Assembly (NCBI RefSeq): GCF_014898055.3
Contig: NW_023603184.1
Location: 30,420,808 to 30,484,807, forward strand
DNA length: 64,000 nt
From: Talpa occidentalis
Lineage: Eukaryota; Chordata; Mammalia; Eulipotyphla; Talpidae
Direction: 5' to 3'
Positions 24,913 to 34,400 of this stretch are shown in pieces (position 1 is the first letter of the stretch; the number at the start of each line of letters is the position of its first letter). The notes under the pieces are model-generated. The model was not told the DNA's origin and did not search any database. It saw nothing but the letters and a program-made list of their open reading frames with translations. The translations under genes were made by a program, and so were the position numbers.

Positions 24913-25330
24913 ATAAGACAAAATTTGTGTAAATGAGTGATGTTTCAGCAGAGGTTTGAAGGAAAGGAGGAGTCAATCATGCAGACATTGGGGGAAAATC
25001 ATTCTAGTCAGAGAAAGTAATAAGTCCAAAGGCCCTGAGGAAGGTGGAAGCAGAGCTCTGTGTTGGTTGACATGACAGGTCAGAGAAATGATATGGAGTC
25101 AGATAACACATTATCTCTTTGACTACCTTAAGGACTTTTACTCTGTGTGGGGGGGAGGCACAGAAAATATTTAGAGCATAGACACGATAGGACAAGCTTT
25201 GAGAGGATCATTCCAGAATTATCTAAAAAGGTACAAACAAGATGAACTTGGACTTTGTTGTTGCAACAGTTCAGGCAAAACATGATGGAATCTTAGATCA
25301 GAATAGAAGCAGTAGAGATAGGGAGAAGTG
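24913..25330 (+). mobile_element. L2 fragment adjoining the inverted duplication
   Basis: TTTCAGCAGAGGTTTGAAGG, AAGTCCAAAGGCCCTGAGGA, GAGAGGATCATTCCAGAATT, ACAGTTCAGGCAAAACATGA in L2 order. Confidence 0.62.
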
Positions 25331-25379
25331 ATAGATACAAGTATTCAAGAAAAAGAGACTACAGGCAATTCAGTTTGAT

Positions 25380-25720
25380 GATTCAGAAATCTAGACAGAG
25401 ACCAGCTAAACAAATTTTCAGAATGAAATTAAATGGACAGGAAAGAAATTAGTGAATTAGAAACAAGAAAGACAGTAGAATTGAAAAATATTAAAACTCA
25501 TTCTTTGAAATATCCAATAAAATAGAAATTCTTAGTAAATTAAACAAAGTAAAGAAAAAGGGAAAATACAGATACATCTAGTATAAAAAAAGAGGACATT
25601 ACCTCAAATATAAAGACTGAAACTGTAGTAAAAAAAGTACAATGACATGAATGCATGAAACAGTCTTTCAAATGAATAAGTTTTGTATTAAGTGCCCACT
25701 ACATACTGCCTTCAAGAAGA
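25380..25720 (+). mobile_element. Old L1 ORF2 fragment (tentative)
   Basis: A-rich sequence with the ORF2-like order of GAAATTAGTGAATTAGAAAC, then ATTCTTTGAAATATCCAATA and AAATTCTTAGTAAATTAAAC. Heavily decayed. Confidence 0.45.
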
Positions 25721-26464
25721 TTGCATTTCATTTATAAAACTAAAAAAAAAATGCACAAAGATATCAAATAACAAGTGTCATTAAACATATATATATGGAG
25801 TCATTCTGATTTCTCTCTCACTAACTGGAAGATTTGTGTATTTTGTGATTTGTGTATTTACCACTAGAAAATAATTTTAAATACACTAGAGAATCCTCTT
25901 TGATATCTTTTGCTAAACTCAGTGTTTGTTTAGTTTAACATTATTTTGACAGGATGCAACTTCTATTGACCATAACTAAAATATTAAAGCTTTATAACTG
26001 AGATCCCAACCATTTTTGAATTTATGTAAGCTTAAGGCTTAGTTTGAAATTAAAATGTCAATCTCAAGTTATTTTTTTTAAATAAACTTCAGAGCCAGAT
26101 CGAATGTGGGTATTGCAGAAACTAACTGCAACCAACTATTATCCACAATAAGAAAATTATAAGTAAAAAACTAAAATAATTTAAAAATTTTAGAAATATA
26201 CAAGAATAGCTAGAATAAAATAAACAGAATAATAGAATAGAATAATCATGGTAGAAATTGAAAAACACACTGAGAACTATATGAAACGGTCTGTGAGAAG
26301 GTTGCATGTGAATTTCATCAAGGTTAAGCCACATAGAGTTTCCAACTTCCTTGATAACCCTGGCAAAGCCCTAACACTAAACTTAACAAAGGTAGTAAAA
26401 ATCCCCAAAAAATCATTAGCAAATTAAATCTGAAAGTATATTTTGATACCAATCCTCTGGCCAG
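25721..26464. other. Intergenic, AT-rich
   Basis: Probably decayed L1-type sequence in part. Nothing firm. Confidence 0.4.
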
Positions 26465-26745
26465 GTAAATTTAGCAAGAAGGTAAATAGTGATTTAAGAG
26501 AGCAGAGTTAGAGCTGTGGAGGTAGGATCAGATTTGCATGTTGAGATGGATCTAATAGGTGTATGACTGGTCAATTTATTTAATCTCTCTGTGCCTCAGT
26601 TCCCTTTCCCGTAAAATGAAGCTTATGATAGTATGTACTTAATACAGTTATTGTAAAGATGAAATGAGTTTCTCTTTGTAAAACCCTGATTACAGTGCCT
26701 AGCAGTACTAAGTACTCAAAAGTACTATTGCCAGTTTCTGTATTT
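26465..26745 (+). mobile_element. MIR SINE
   Basis: AGAGCAGAGTTAGAGCTGTGG, then AATCTCTCTGTGCCTCAGTT and ATGAGTTTCTCTTTGTAAAA, TACAGTGCCTAGCAGTACT in MIR order. Nearly complete. Confidence 0.75.
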
Positions 26746-27594
26746 GAAAATTTATCACTCATAGGTCAAAGGAGAAAAACCATGAGACAATTTTGTTAAA
26801 TATCAAAAGATATTTTGATAAACTTTCAAATTCATTTATGATTTAAAAAGTCTCTTAGTACACGTAAGACAAAAGATGCTTTCTTAAGATGATAAAGAAT
26901 CTCCTTCTGAAATTAGCAGCCTTTGTCATCAAAAATGCCTGCTATCATCATTTTTATCTCACCATTGTTCAAGAAGTTCCAGTTGGTTTAAGAACAGAAA
27001 TATGAAAATCATTACTATTATTTATACATGATACCATTGTCTGATTATCAATGCAAATAGAAATTGACAATTATCCTAACTTATGTCTGGAAAACAAATG
27101 TGTGAAAATTGTCAATAGTATTTTGAAAAAGAGCAATGTAAAGGTGCTTTTACCTTATAATACCTTACAATATTTACAATATTACCTTACAATATTTATT
27201 AAATATTGTTACTGGTACATAGACCTAACAATAGCTAAGAAAAAAAAATCCAGAAGAATAGCCTATCATAGGATGGTGTTGAAAATCAATGCAGGATTTG
27301 TTCATTTATTAATTATTATTTGATATTGGGATAAACAGACATCTGAGCACTAATAAAATATGGTTACTTGGAATCATGCAATGGGGGAGTGATTGATCAA
27401 CAACAATTCTTGATTTATGTATTTTCCCTGTGGTTCTGTTAGTTATTTTACATAATTTGAGGCCATGTTGTTGGGTCCATGTGCATTTAGGATAAATGTA
27501 TTTCTTTGTTCTCCATTATTCCATTTTTGAGTACACATCTTCTTTTCCATTTCCATAAAGTATTTCATGACATGAATTCTATTTTGACCTTAAG
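26746..27594. other. Intergenic, AT-rich
   Basis: Contains a local duplication of TACCTTACAATATTTA near 27160-27200. The 90-codon frame at 27051 is unsupported. Confidence 0.45.
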
Positions 27595-27605
27595 AAGCTG
27601 TGTCA

Positions 27606-27880
27606 GAGCCTCCCTGACAGCGCAAGGGGTTAAGCACTGCACTATGAAGCAATCTGCAGCCTCTGCAGTATGAATACGATCCCCGGCCAGCCAGGGAGAA
27701 CCCACATGGCACAGCAGACCTCTCCTGTCTCGCCCGCTGCTCCCCTCAGCAGTGTGTTTTGGTCAGTCTACCTGTTCTGTTCCCCACTCTGTCTTTGGTG
27801 AGTCCTCTCATCCTCCCACATCTCTGGCCTGTACCCCAGTTCTTGTATGCATAAAATAAATAAATCTTAAAAAAAAAAAA
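27606..27880 (+). mobile_element. tRNA-derived SINE, plus
   Basis: Perfect 11-base duplication AAGCTGTGTCA at 27595..27605 and 27881..27891, with an A tail. Confidence 0.93.
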
Positions 27881-27891
27881 AAGCTGTGTCA

Positions 27892-28650
27892 ATTTTGCTC
27901 ATTTTTGTCCTGTGTATCTTTTACTACCCCTCTACTTTGATTCATTTTGAATCCTTTTGTTTTTAATGTTCCTCATGTACGAAAGAAATTGCTGGATCTT
28001 TTTTAAAGTGCAATCAGATTGCTTTCATCTTTATTTTTCTTTTACTTTTCCCCTTTACTTGGTTATTTTAACTAATATACAATGATTTTAAGGCTATGTA
28101 AGCATTGCTTGTGTTACCTTTTCCACATGGCACATTTCCTAATGGATTTTTGTGATTTTTCCTACTTTCCATTGACTAGATAGATTCTCTTTTGCTAGTT
28201 TAAAAGCTGTGCATTCTTTTCAAAGTTGTATGGTTATTGTCTTAAAAAAAACCCCTATATTTACATGCAGTTATTTCTGGTAAACATGAGTATATCAAAT
28301 ACCCCTATGTACTATCTACTCATTTAGAAAATAAAACCTAGGAGACAAAAATCTTGGTAGAAGTCACCTGTGTGTCCCTCTTCATGACGTCTCCTTTCTT
28401 CAACATTAGTCACTCTTTGAATCTGAACTTATGAATCTGATGATTATCATCCTTACACATGATTGTGTAGATTTTCTGTATGTGTATAGATACGTACATT
28501 ATCTATCTATCTATCTAGAGAGAATTTAGAGTGAGCCTTAGTTGGGAGTTTAAAGAATTTTTTTTCCTGCTATAACCCATGGTTGTGAGTGGTAAAGAGT
28601 GAAGCTACAGCTGAGCCAAAAGTCTTTCTGTCTCTACATTGTGTTTTGAG
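27892..28650. other. Intergenic, possibly old minus-strand L1
   Basis: T-rich, with an (ATCT)4-type tract near 28500. No gene. Confidence 0.4.
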
Positions 28651-28661
28651 TGTCTTCAGCA

Positions 28662-28930
28662 ATTTTTTTTTAAAGATTTGTTTATTTATACATATAAGAA
28701 CAGGGGTACAGGCCAGAGGTGTGGGGGGTGAGAGGATTCACCAGAGACAGAGTGGGGAACAGAACAGGCAGACTGACCAAAACACACTGCTGAGGGGAGC
28801 AGCAGGTGAGTCAGGAGAGGTCTGCTGTGCCATGTGGGTCGCTCCCTGGCCGGGGATCGAACTTGTGCTTCAGTGGCTGCGGAGTGCCTCATAGATTGCC
28901 TCTCAACCTCTTGTGCCACCAAGGAGGCCC
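28662..28930 (-). mobile_element. tRNA-derived SINE, minus
   Basis: Perfect duplication TGTCTTCAGCA at 28651..28661 and 28931..28941. Confidence 0.93.
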
Positions 28931-28941
28931 TGTCTTCAGCA

Positions 28942-29771
28942 TTCTTTATGTCTACCCTTAGAGATCCGAGATGGTGCTTCATATGACATGGTTTGAGGTT
29001 GAAATTAATCACACTCTTTCATTTGACAGACTCTGACTCAATTGAGATATAGCTACAAGTGAGAATTCAAATATGCTGATGGGATTCAGCATAGCATTAG
29101 CTCAATTATTGGTGCATATGCCTTGCACCCCAGACTAAAATCGTCTTCATGGCATTTCCCTTCCTGATTCGAACTTTCCTACCTGGTTGTAGGTATCATT
29201 CTTCTCACAGAAGAAGCCAGCCCAAATGCTCTATTTACTGCATGGAAAGAAAACATGCTGGTCAGATTAATCCAAGGGAAAAGAAAGGTAGGATGAGAAG
29301 TAGGAGATGAGGCCAGGCAGATAATGGGGATAGTTAAGAGAAAAGAAGGAAGCTCAACTTATAGGTCATTGCAATCCCCCAAGTGTTTACTCCATGGGGT
29401 AATGGGGATTCAATGGCATACTAGGGCATAAGGCATATATGGTCTCATCACCCTGTTACAGTGAAGTTGGGTTACTGCACAGGCTGATGGACCAAGGGTC
29501 ATAATTCTGTGTGCTCCTAAAAAAATAACTATAGTCAGTGGGGAGAAGAGGTGACTTCTCTAACGAAATAACCCCAATTATTCGTGTACCGGTGAAACTG
29601 ATGCCCAGTCACCTTGGGAGTTAGTCAGCCACTCATCCTCTGCAGGATCAGCAGATGCTGCTGCTGTGAAATTCCTACATGGAATACAGCTTTGGACCCT
29701 ATGACCTCCAGATTTCTTCCAAAACTGAGTGTCTATGATGCCACAGCATGTATTGCCCCAATACCCCCCAC
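28942..29771. other. Intergenic, nothing recognised
   Basis: No supported gene or named repeat. Confidence 0.45.
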
Positions 29772-30180
29772 TTAGACTAGAAGCTATGGAATATAGGGAC
29801 ATTTGTCTGTTCTGTTCATTGCTGTGTTCTCAGTGCCTGGACTAGTGCTTAGCTGGCAGCAGGCCACAATAAGTATTTTTTTTAAAGATTTATTTATTTA
29901 TGCATTCAAGAGTTGGGGTGTAGGCCAGAGGTGTGTGGGGGCATGAGGGGATTCACCAGAGACAGAGTGGTGAGTAGCTCAGGCACCTGTACTGAAATAC
30001 ACTGCTGAGGGGAGTAGTGGGTGAGACAGAAGAGGTCTGCTGCGTCATATGTGGGTAGCTCCCTGGCCAGGGATGCAACGCATGCTGCAGTGGCTGCGGA
30101 TAGCTTCATAGTGCTGAGACTTAACCCCTTGCACCACCAGAGAGGTCCCCCAATAAGTATTTGTTAAGTGTATAAATGTC
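29772..30180 (+). mobile_element. Ancient MIR/L2-type repeat, split by a SINE
   Basis: TAGACTAGAAGCTATGGAAT, TTTGTCTGTTCTGTTCATTG, CAGTGCCTGGACTAGTGC, then after the SINE AATAAGTATTTGTTAAGTG. Confidence 0.5.
29879..30150 (-). mobile_element. tRNA-derived SINE, minus
   Basis: Inserted in an ancient MIR/L2-like repeat. Duplication CAATAAGTATTT at 29867..29878 and 30151..30162. Confidence 0.93.
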
Positions 30181-30924
30181 TGTGAAACTTACTGCAGGAC
30201 CTTGATCAAGGTACTTCTCTGTACCTCAGAGAATAAAGAAGTTGCACTGGAGCCTCTTGTGAAATCTCCGGGTCTGCCCATCTGTGATCCCATTTCAGAC
30301 TCAGCAATTGTTTCTAAGGGGCTTTGCAGACTAGGGACTGCTTATGGGGAGGAAAGGCAGGAATAGCCAAGGGCAAACCATGGTCTAGGGGAAGTGCACA
30401 GATAATCCTTAGGGTTGGGGACAAGGGCACTCTGGAGATGACCATATTGTCCCTGAGATGCAGGGGATCCTAATTCCAATGAGGAATGTTTCCCTAGAAA
30501 CCGAAGGTGCAGGACACAGAGAACCCTTCCCAATTATGTTGGCTTTGCCGGCTTTGAGTCAACCTGCTCAACCAAGTGTTCACAGGTCCGTGATGCTCTC
30601 AAGGGACAGACAGCACAAACAGCAGCAGGGACTTTTTCTCAAGTGTACCAGAATTATTTGTTTTATTGTGATGAAGTTTAAAATGACAATATTGGCATTT
30701 TCTTAAAGAGTTCTGCCGAGGTCCGGTATTACTCTGTGTCCCCCCTCATCCCCACGGCAGCAATTTCCCAGCCCCCTGAGGTTCAAGCAGAGCCATCAGC
30801 ATCAAAGAGTTCGGCTGCCTGCCGGGGCCCCAGATCTGCTTCGAGGTCAACCCGAGAGACGCACAGTCACACTCACTGACCACTGAGTCAAGTATAGAAA
30901 AGAATCACACAAATTCACTTGCAA
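30181..30924. other. 3' flank of the CGRP-family gene
   Basis: A MIR-like trace lies at 30185-30250. The rest shows no exon, repeat or frame that I can support. Confidence 0.45.
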
Positions 30925-31069
30925 TGCGTTTATCATGCATTTAGATTTATTTTGAAGGAGGAAGAATGATTTTTTTATTAGGGAGCATGCATACATGGAT
31001 ATTTTCCATGTTTGTTTTTTTCTAAGTCGTTGTCAAATTGAAGGAAGTCGAGTTCAGCGTCATGGTGAT
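30925..31069 (-). other. 3' UTR terminal exon of the CGRP-family gene
   Basis: A pyrimidine-rich acceptor TTTCCTCCTAG ends at 31070, and exon sequence follows from 31069. Exon 4 probably ends at 31417 (CTATCAG before GTGACT), 24 bases after the stop, as in CGRP-type transcripts where the 3' UTR is in a separate exon. The exon carries two poly(A) signals. The exact 3' end is estimated. Confidence 0.6.
30946..30979 (-). terminator. Tandem poly(A) signals of the CGRP-family gene
   Basis: Two AATAAA hexamers on the minus strand at 30979..30974 and 30951..30946, followed downstream by a GT-rich stretch (TTGTGTGATTC) near 30905-30915. The second is the more typical arrangement. Confidence 0.6.
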
Positions 31070-31440
31070 CTAGGAGGAAAAAAATGTAGAATTTAATTAC
31101 TTATTAATTATGAAACTATTGACATCTACTGTCTCATTTATTCTTTATATTAATACTAGCTGGTAGATAGTTGTCTTTGATTTGGGGGAAGTGAGTTTCA
31201 CTGGAGGGAACAGTGTCTAAATAGAAAATATATTTTTTGGCAGATGATCTCAGTTTCACAGGGAGAAACTGAGAAACAGAGTAATGAACCCAGACACTGG
31301 AGTGGGTATTGTACCCTGTGTGCCTTTTGTACTACATGGGCACAGGAGGTTCGGACTGTGGAGATCCTGTAGAACCCAATCCTTCCTCCTCCACTGGCCA
31401 GCACAGGGGCAGTCACCTGATAGCCGGGTCATGTTGCTGT

Positions 31441-33098
31441 TCAGGCCTTAACGGTCTCAGGGGGCTGTCCATTGGCATTGTTGTCCGCATTGGTGGGCAC
31501 AGAATCCTTCTTCACCACATCATCAGTCAGGCTCAGCAAGTCGAGCAGCTCACGAGTCAGGCAGGCGGTAGTGTTGCAGCCTTTCTTATCGGCAGTGGCA
31601 CTGATTAAGAGGATGGAGAAAAAGAGACCTATCAGTAAGAAGTTGCAAAGGGGAAGGGCAGAATTACTGTTCTGAGAGGCAACAATTAGCAGTAAATGTT
31701 TCTCCTAAACACAATTATCACCACAGAAAATCATAGGTCATTAGGGAAAATCCCATTTTCACGCCGATGTATATTCCCAGGGGTGTCAGAAAACCCACCA
31801 GGTGCTCATGGAGTACATAGAGGTAGTATCTGTCCCTAAGGTGTTTACCTGTCCCTGGGTGTACTGTTCTTGCTACAGGGACCACCTACCATAGCTGTGT
31901 CCGGCTACCTCAGAGCTAAAGCTTCGTGTTCTGCAGAGAGGTTCTCAGGGTGGATGCAGGTGCAACAAGTGCCTCTGCCTGGGTACTGCTGGGGACAGGC
32001 CAGGGGCTAGGATGTGCTCCAAGCTCAGGGTGCTCCGGGAGGTGGAGATAGGGAGGGATGCTGGGTGGGGTAGGGAGTCTTACTTGGCGCCCTCAATCTC
32101 TTTCTCCAGGTCCAGTTCACTGGCATCGATCTGATCAAAGCCCTGCACCACAGCAACCAGCACGAATTCTGATTCCTCCTCAATTATGGGAGATGAGCAG
32201 TTGTTCGCAGCGAATCTAGAAAAGAAATGCAAACCCATTATTAACTCTGAGCTAATGTCTACCCTCTCTCCAGGGTAAGCAACCAAGCTCCTCAATTTTA
32301 TGGATAAGGCTATCCCAGCTCCAGTGACAGGGCATACATGATGCCATTTTGTTATAAAAGTGCTGTTTCACTAGGAGTCAGGTGCTGATGTGACCCCAAC
32401 AAAGTGGTGTGCTGGACTGGATTATAGAGGCTTGTGAAAGAAAATTGCTAGATTTTCAGGATCCTTATGAGCTTAGTGCTATGGCATTATTAAAAATTAC
32501 ATGATAAAACAGTTTGAAATGAAAAGATGTTTTACTTAAAGGTAATTTGCATGAGGGTGAAAATTAGTTGAATAGATTTCATATCACATTTAATAACAGC
32601 TATATTGGCCAAGTGGTTAGCATTAAGGATGAAATTAATTTCTCAAATTATGGTTGAATTAGATTAATAGGTTTCCCACAGATACAAATATTTGGTAAAA
32701 AAAACAATGGAATCATTCAGTAAAAATCAAAGAATCATAGGAAATTTATAATAAAGAAAATGCACATCTTATTCCTCATATGCAATGATATGTAACAAGA
32801 CTGCTTACCTTATTTCTACTTGTAAATAGCTGTAACATATTTTTTTTCATATAATGTTTAAATGGACTTAAATATGGGTTAAAAACATAACCCAGCTGTT
32901 AAAGATTCAACACATCAGAAACAGGGCATAGACTTGTTTGACGCAGGGGCTTCAGGAGGGATATCCGAGGGGCATCAGGAGGGGTATCAGGAGGGGTATG
33001 GGGTTTTCTTACCCAATAGGTGCTGCCTGGAGGAGGCCGGCATGGTACAGCACCAAGACGCCGATGACCAGGAAGGGAAGGATCTTGCTGATGCCCAT
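31441..33098 (-). CDS. Calcitonin/CGRP-family prepropeptide, CRSP-like (spliced, 125 aa)
   Basis: Secreted peptide-hormone precursor. Coding exons on the minus strand are 33098..33013 (ATG in a good Kozak context, A at -3 and G at +4), 32215..32084 and 31600..31441 (TGA). Both coding junctions are phase 2 and GT-AG, and the joined frame is open for 125 codons, close to the 127-128 of human CGRP precursors. Residues 1-25 form a hydrophobic signal peptide starting MGISKILPFLV, with likely cleavage after LLQA. Residues 26-77 are an acidic propeptide; the stretch QIDASELDLEKE matches the calcitonin-family propeptide. A Lys-Lys site at 78-79 precedes a 46-residue region from Gly80 with a C-x4-C ring (CNTTAC) and the CGRP-like VPTN. 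This region aligns without gaps to CGRP plus its trailer. Odd features: no basic residues after the amidation Gly, a ring Thr/Ala swap, Arg11 and Arg18 equivalents replaced by Glu and Leu, and a net acidic hormone. Family membership is secure. CRSP versus diverged CALCB, and whether it is active, are inference. Confidence 0.88.
32945..33004. repeat. 12-bp C-rich tandem repeat in intron 2
   Basis: On the minus strand about four imperfect copies of CCCCTCCTGATA begin only about ten bases after the exon 2 donor. On the plus strand this is a G-run-rich stretch. Confidence 0.75.
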
Positions 33099-34140
33099 GG
33101 TGCCTCTCTACAAGGAAAGAATAAGGTCACCACCTACCCCAGTTCAAAGCTTCAGGAGCCCACAGACCTGCGCTCTGGCGCTGCACCATCTGTAAGTCTC
33201 TGGCTTCCTGGCCTTAAACTCTGTTGTCATTTCCTTCACCTTTTGTGTCCTCATCCTTGAAGTCACTGCTGGAAGATCCAGGGAACCTGTAGCGCTCATG
33301 GTTTAGCAGAGCTAGAGAAACAAAGCTGGGAGAAACTGGGGAGGAGGTCCCGGTCCACAGCTCCTCTCTCCCTCCCCACACTGTCTCCCTGTATCTGTTG
33401 ACAAATCTCCATTAAAGACAGTCTCAGGCAACGCATTACATTGTTGTTCCCCTAACGCAACCCAGAGCTGGGTCCCTGTTTGGCGCTTTTACTCACGCCT
33501 GACAGATAGTACCGAGGGAAAATTTCTGAGAAACCAAAGATGGAAATTCTAGCGCTGAGGCACTACACAAGTCAGGAGAGGCACTGTATGAATGAAGTTT
33601 AGTACACTTTCCAGTTGAGACCCTCAACTTAAACTAGGGGGAAAAAACTTCCATTATATGCAGTTGTGGCACCTAATTCTACCCACTTGCACTAGCCCAG
33701 GTTCCAAACGAATTTCCCCGTGACCACTAGCCCAAGATGCGAGCCCTAAACTCACAGTCTGCAGAGAGCTACGCCTGCACCCCGCTCTGCCCGCGGGGCG
33801 AGCGAGGGGCTCCCGCTCTGCCTCCGGGGCGAGTGGGGGGCTCCAGGGTCCCGAGACTGGACTAAGACCCACTGCAGCCGAAGTGTGGAGACCAGAGTCC
33901 GCCTCAGCCCGCGAAGACCGCAGCTCGAGTCCCCGCACTGAGACTGTCCCGTGTTACCTGTGCAGGACCCTGACGGAGCGCGGCGTACCTGAGGTGTGTC
34001 CCGTAGAGCCACACAGAGGTGGACAGAGACTCGAACAGGCAAGGAGCTCAACCTAGAGAAATACTGCTGGAGAGAGAGAGCGGGCGAGAGAAGGAGAGAG
34101 AAATAGGTTAGAATTGCAGGGTAGGAATCTCAGGGCTCAC

Positions 34141-34232
34141 CTGGCAGCAGGTAGCTCGCAGTGGAGGTGGTGAGAGCCTCAGCTGTGTTGTCACTGGAAG
34201 CCGCAGCGACTGTGAGCTGGGTAGTGGCTCCG
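34141..34232 (-). other. Non-coding exon 1 (5' UTR) of the CGRP-family gene
   Basis: The exon ends at 34141 with CTGCCAG followed by a GTGAGC donor. Its sequence, GCGCTGGGAGGC-like stretch followed by CACTGCCCAGC-like stretch, closely resembles the start of human CALCA exon 1 as I remember it. The 5' end is inferred from the TATA-like box about 25 bases upstream and is approximate. Intron 1 runs from 33108 to 34140 and ends in a CTTGTAG acceptor nine bases before the ATG. Confidence 0.7.
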
Positions 34233-34400
34233 AAGCCTCCCAGCACCGGCAGCAGCTCTTATTCCCGCCGCTCTGGGTTTGGGGTGGTCCAGGAGATCCG
34301 GGCAGCCAATGAGGGAAGGGCTCCCGCGCAGAGCACTTGTGTCACCCACTTGCGCACGGAGCACGCAGGAAGACCATCGCACTTGTATTTGCATTGAGGT
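34233..34400 (-). promoter_or_regulatory. Core promoter of the CGRP-family gene
   Basis: On the minus strand GGGAATAAGAGC (TATA-like AATAAGA at 34257..34263) sits about 25 bases before the presumed start, in the same place and context as in CALCA. An inverted CCAAT box lies at 34306..34310. An octamer (ATTTGCAT on the plus strand, 34387..34394) lies next to a CACTTG E-box-like hexamer (34380..34385). The surroundings are GC- and CpG-rich. The TATA and CCAAT calls come from position and context; the use of the octamer/E-box pair is inference. Confidence 0.65.

Noticed and set aside
1..30200. CRISPR-like array from regularly similar repeats
   Set aside because: The repeats are about 280-bp SINEs at irregular spacing in both orientations in a mammalian genome.
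33654..34051. Two Arg/Ser-rich minus frames near the CGRP-family promoter
   Set aside because: They fall in the CpG-rich intron 1 and overlap in different frames, as expected for chance frames in GC-rich DNA.
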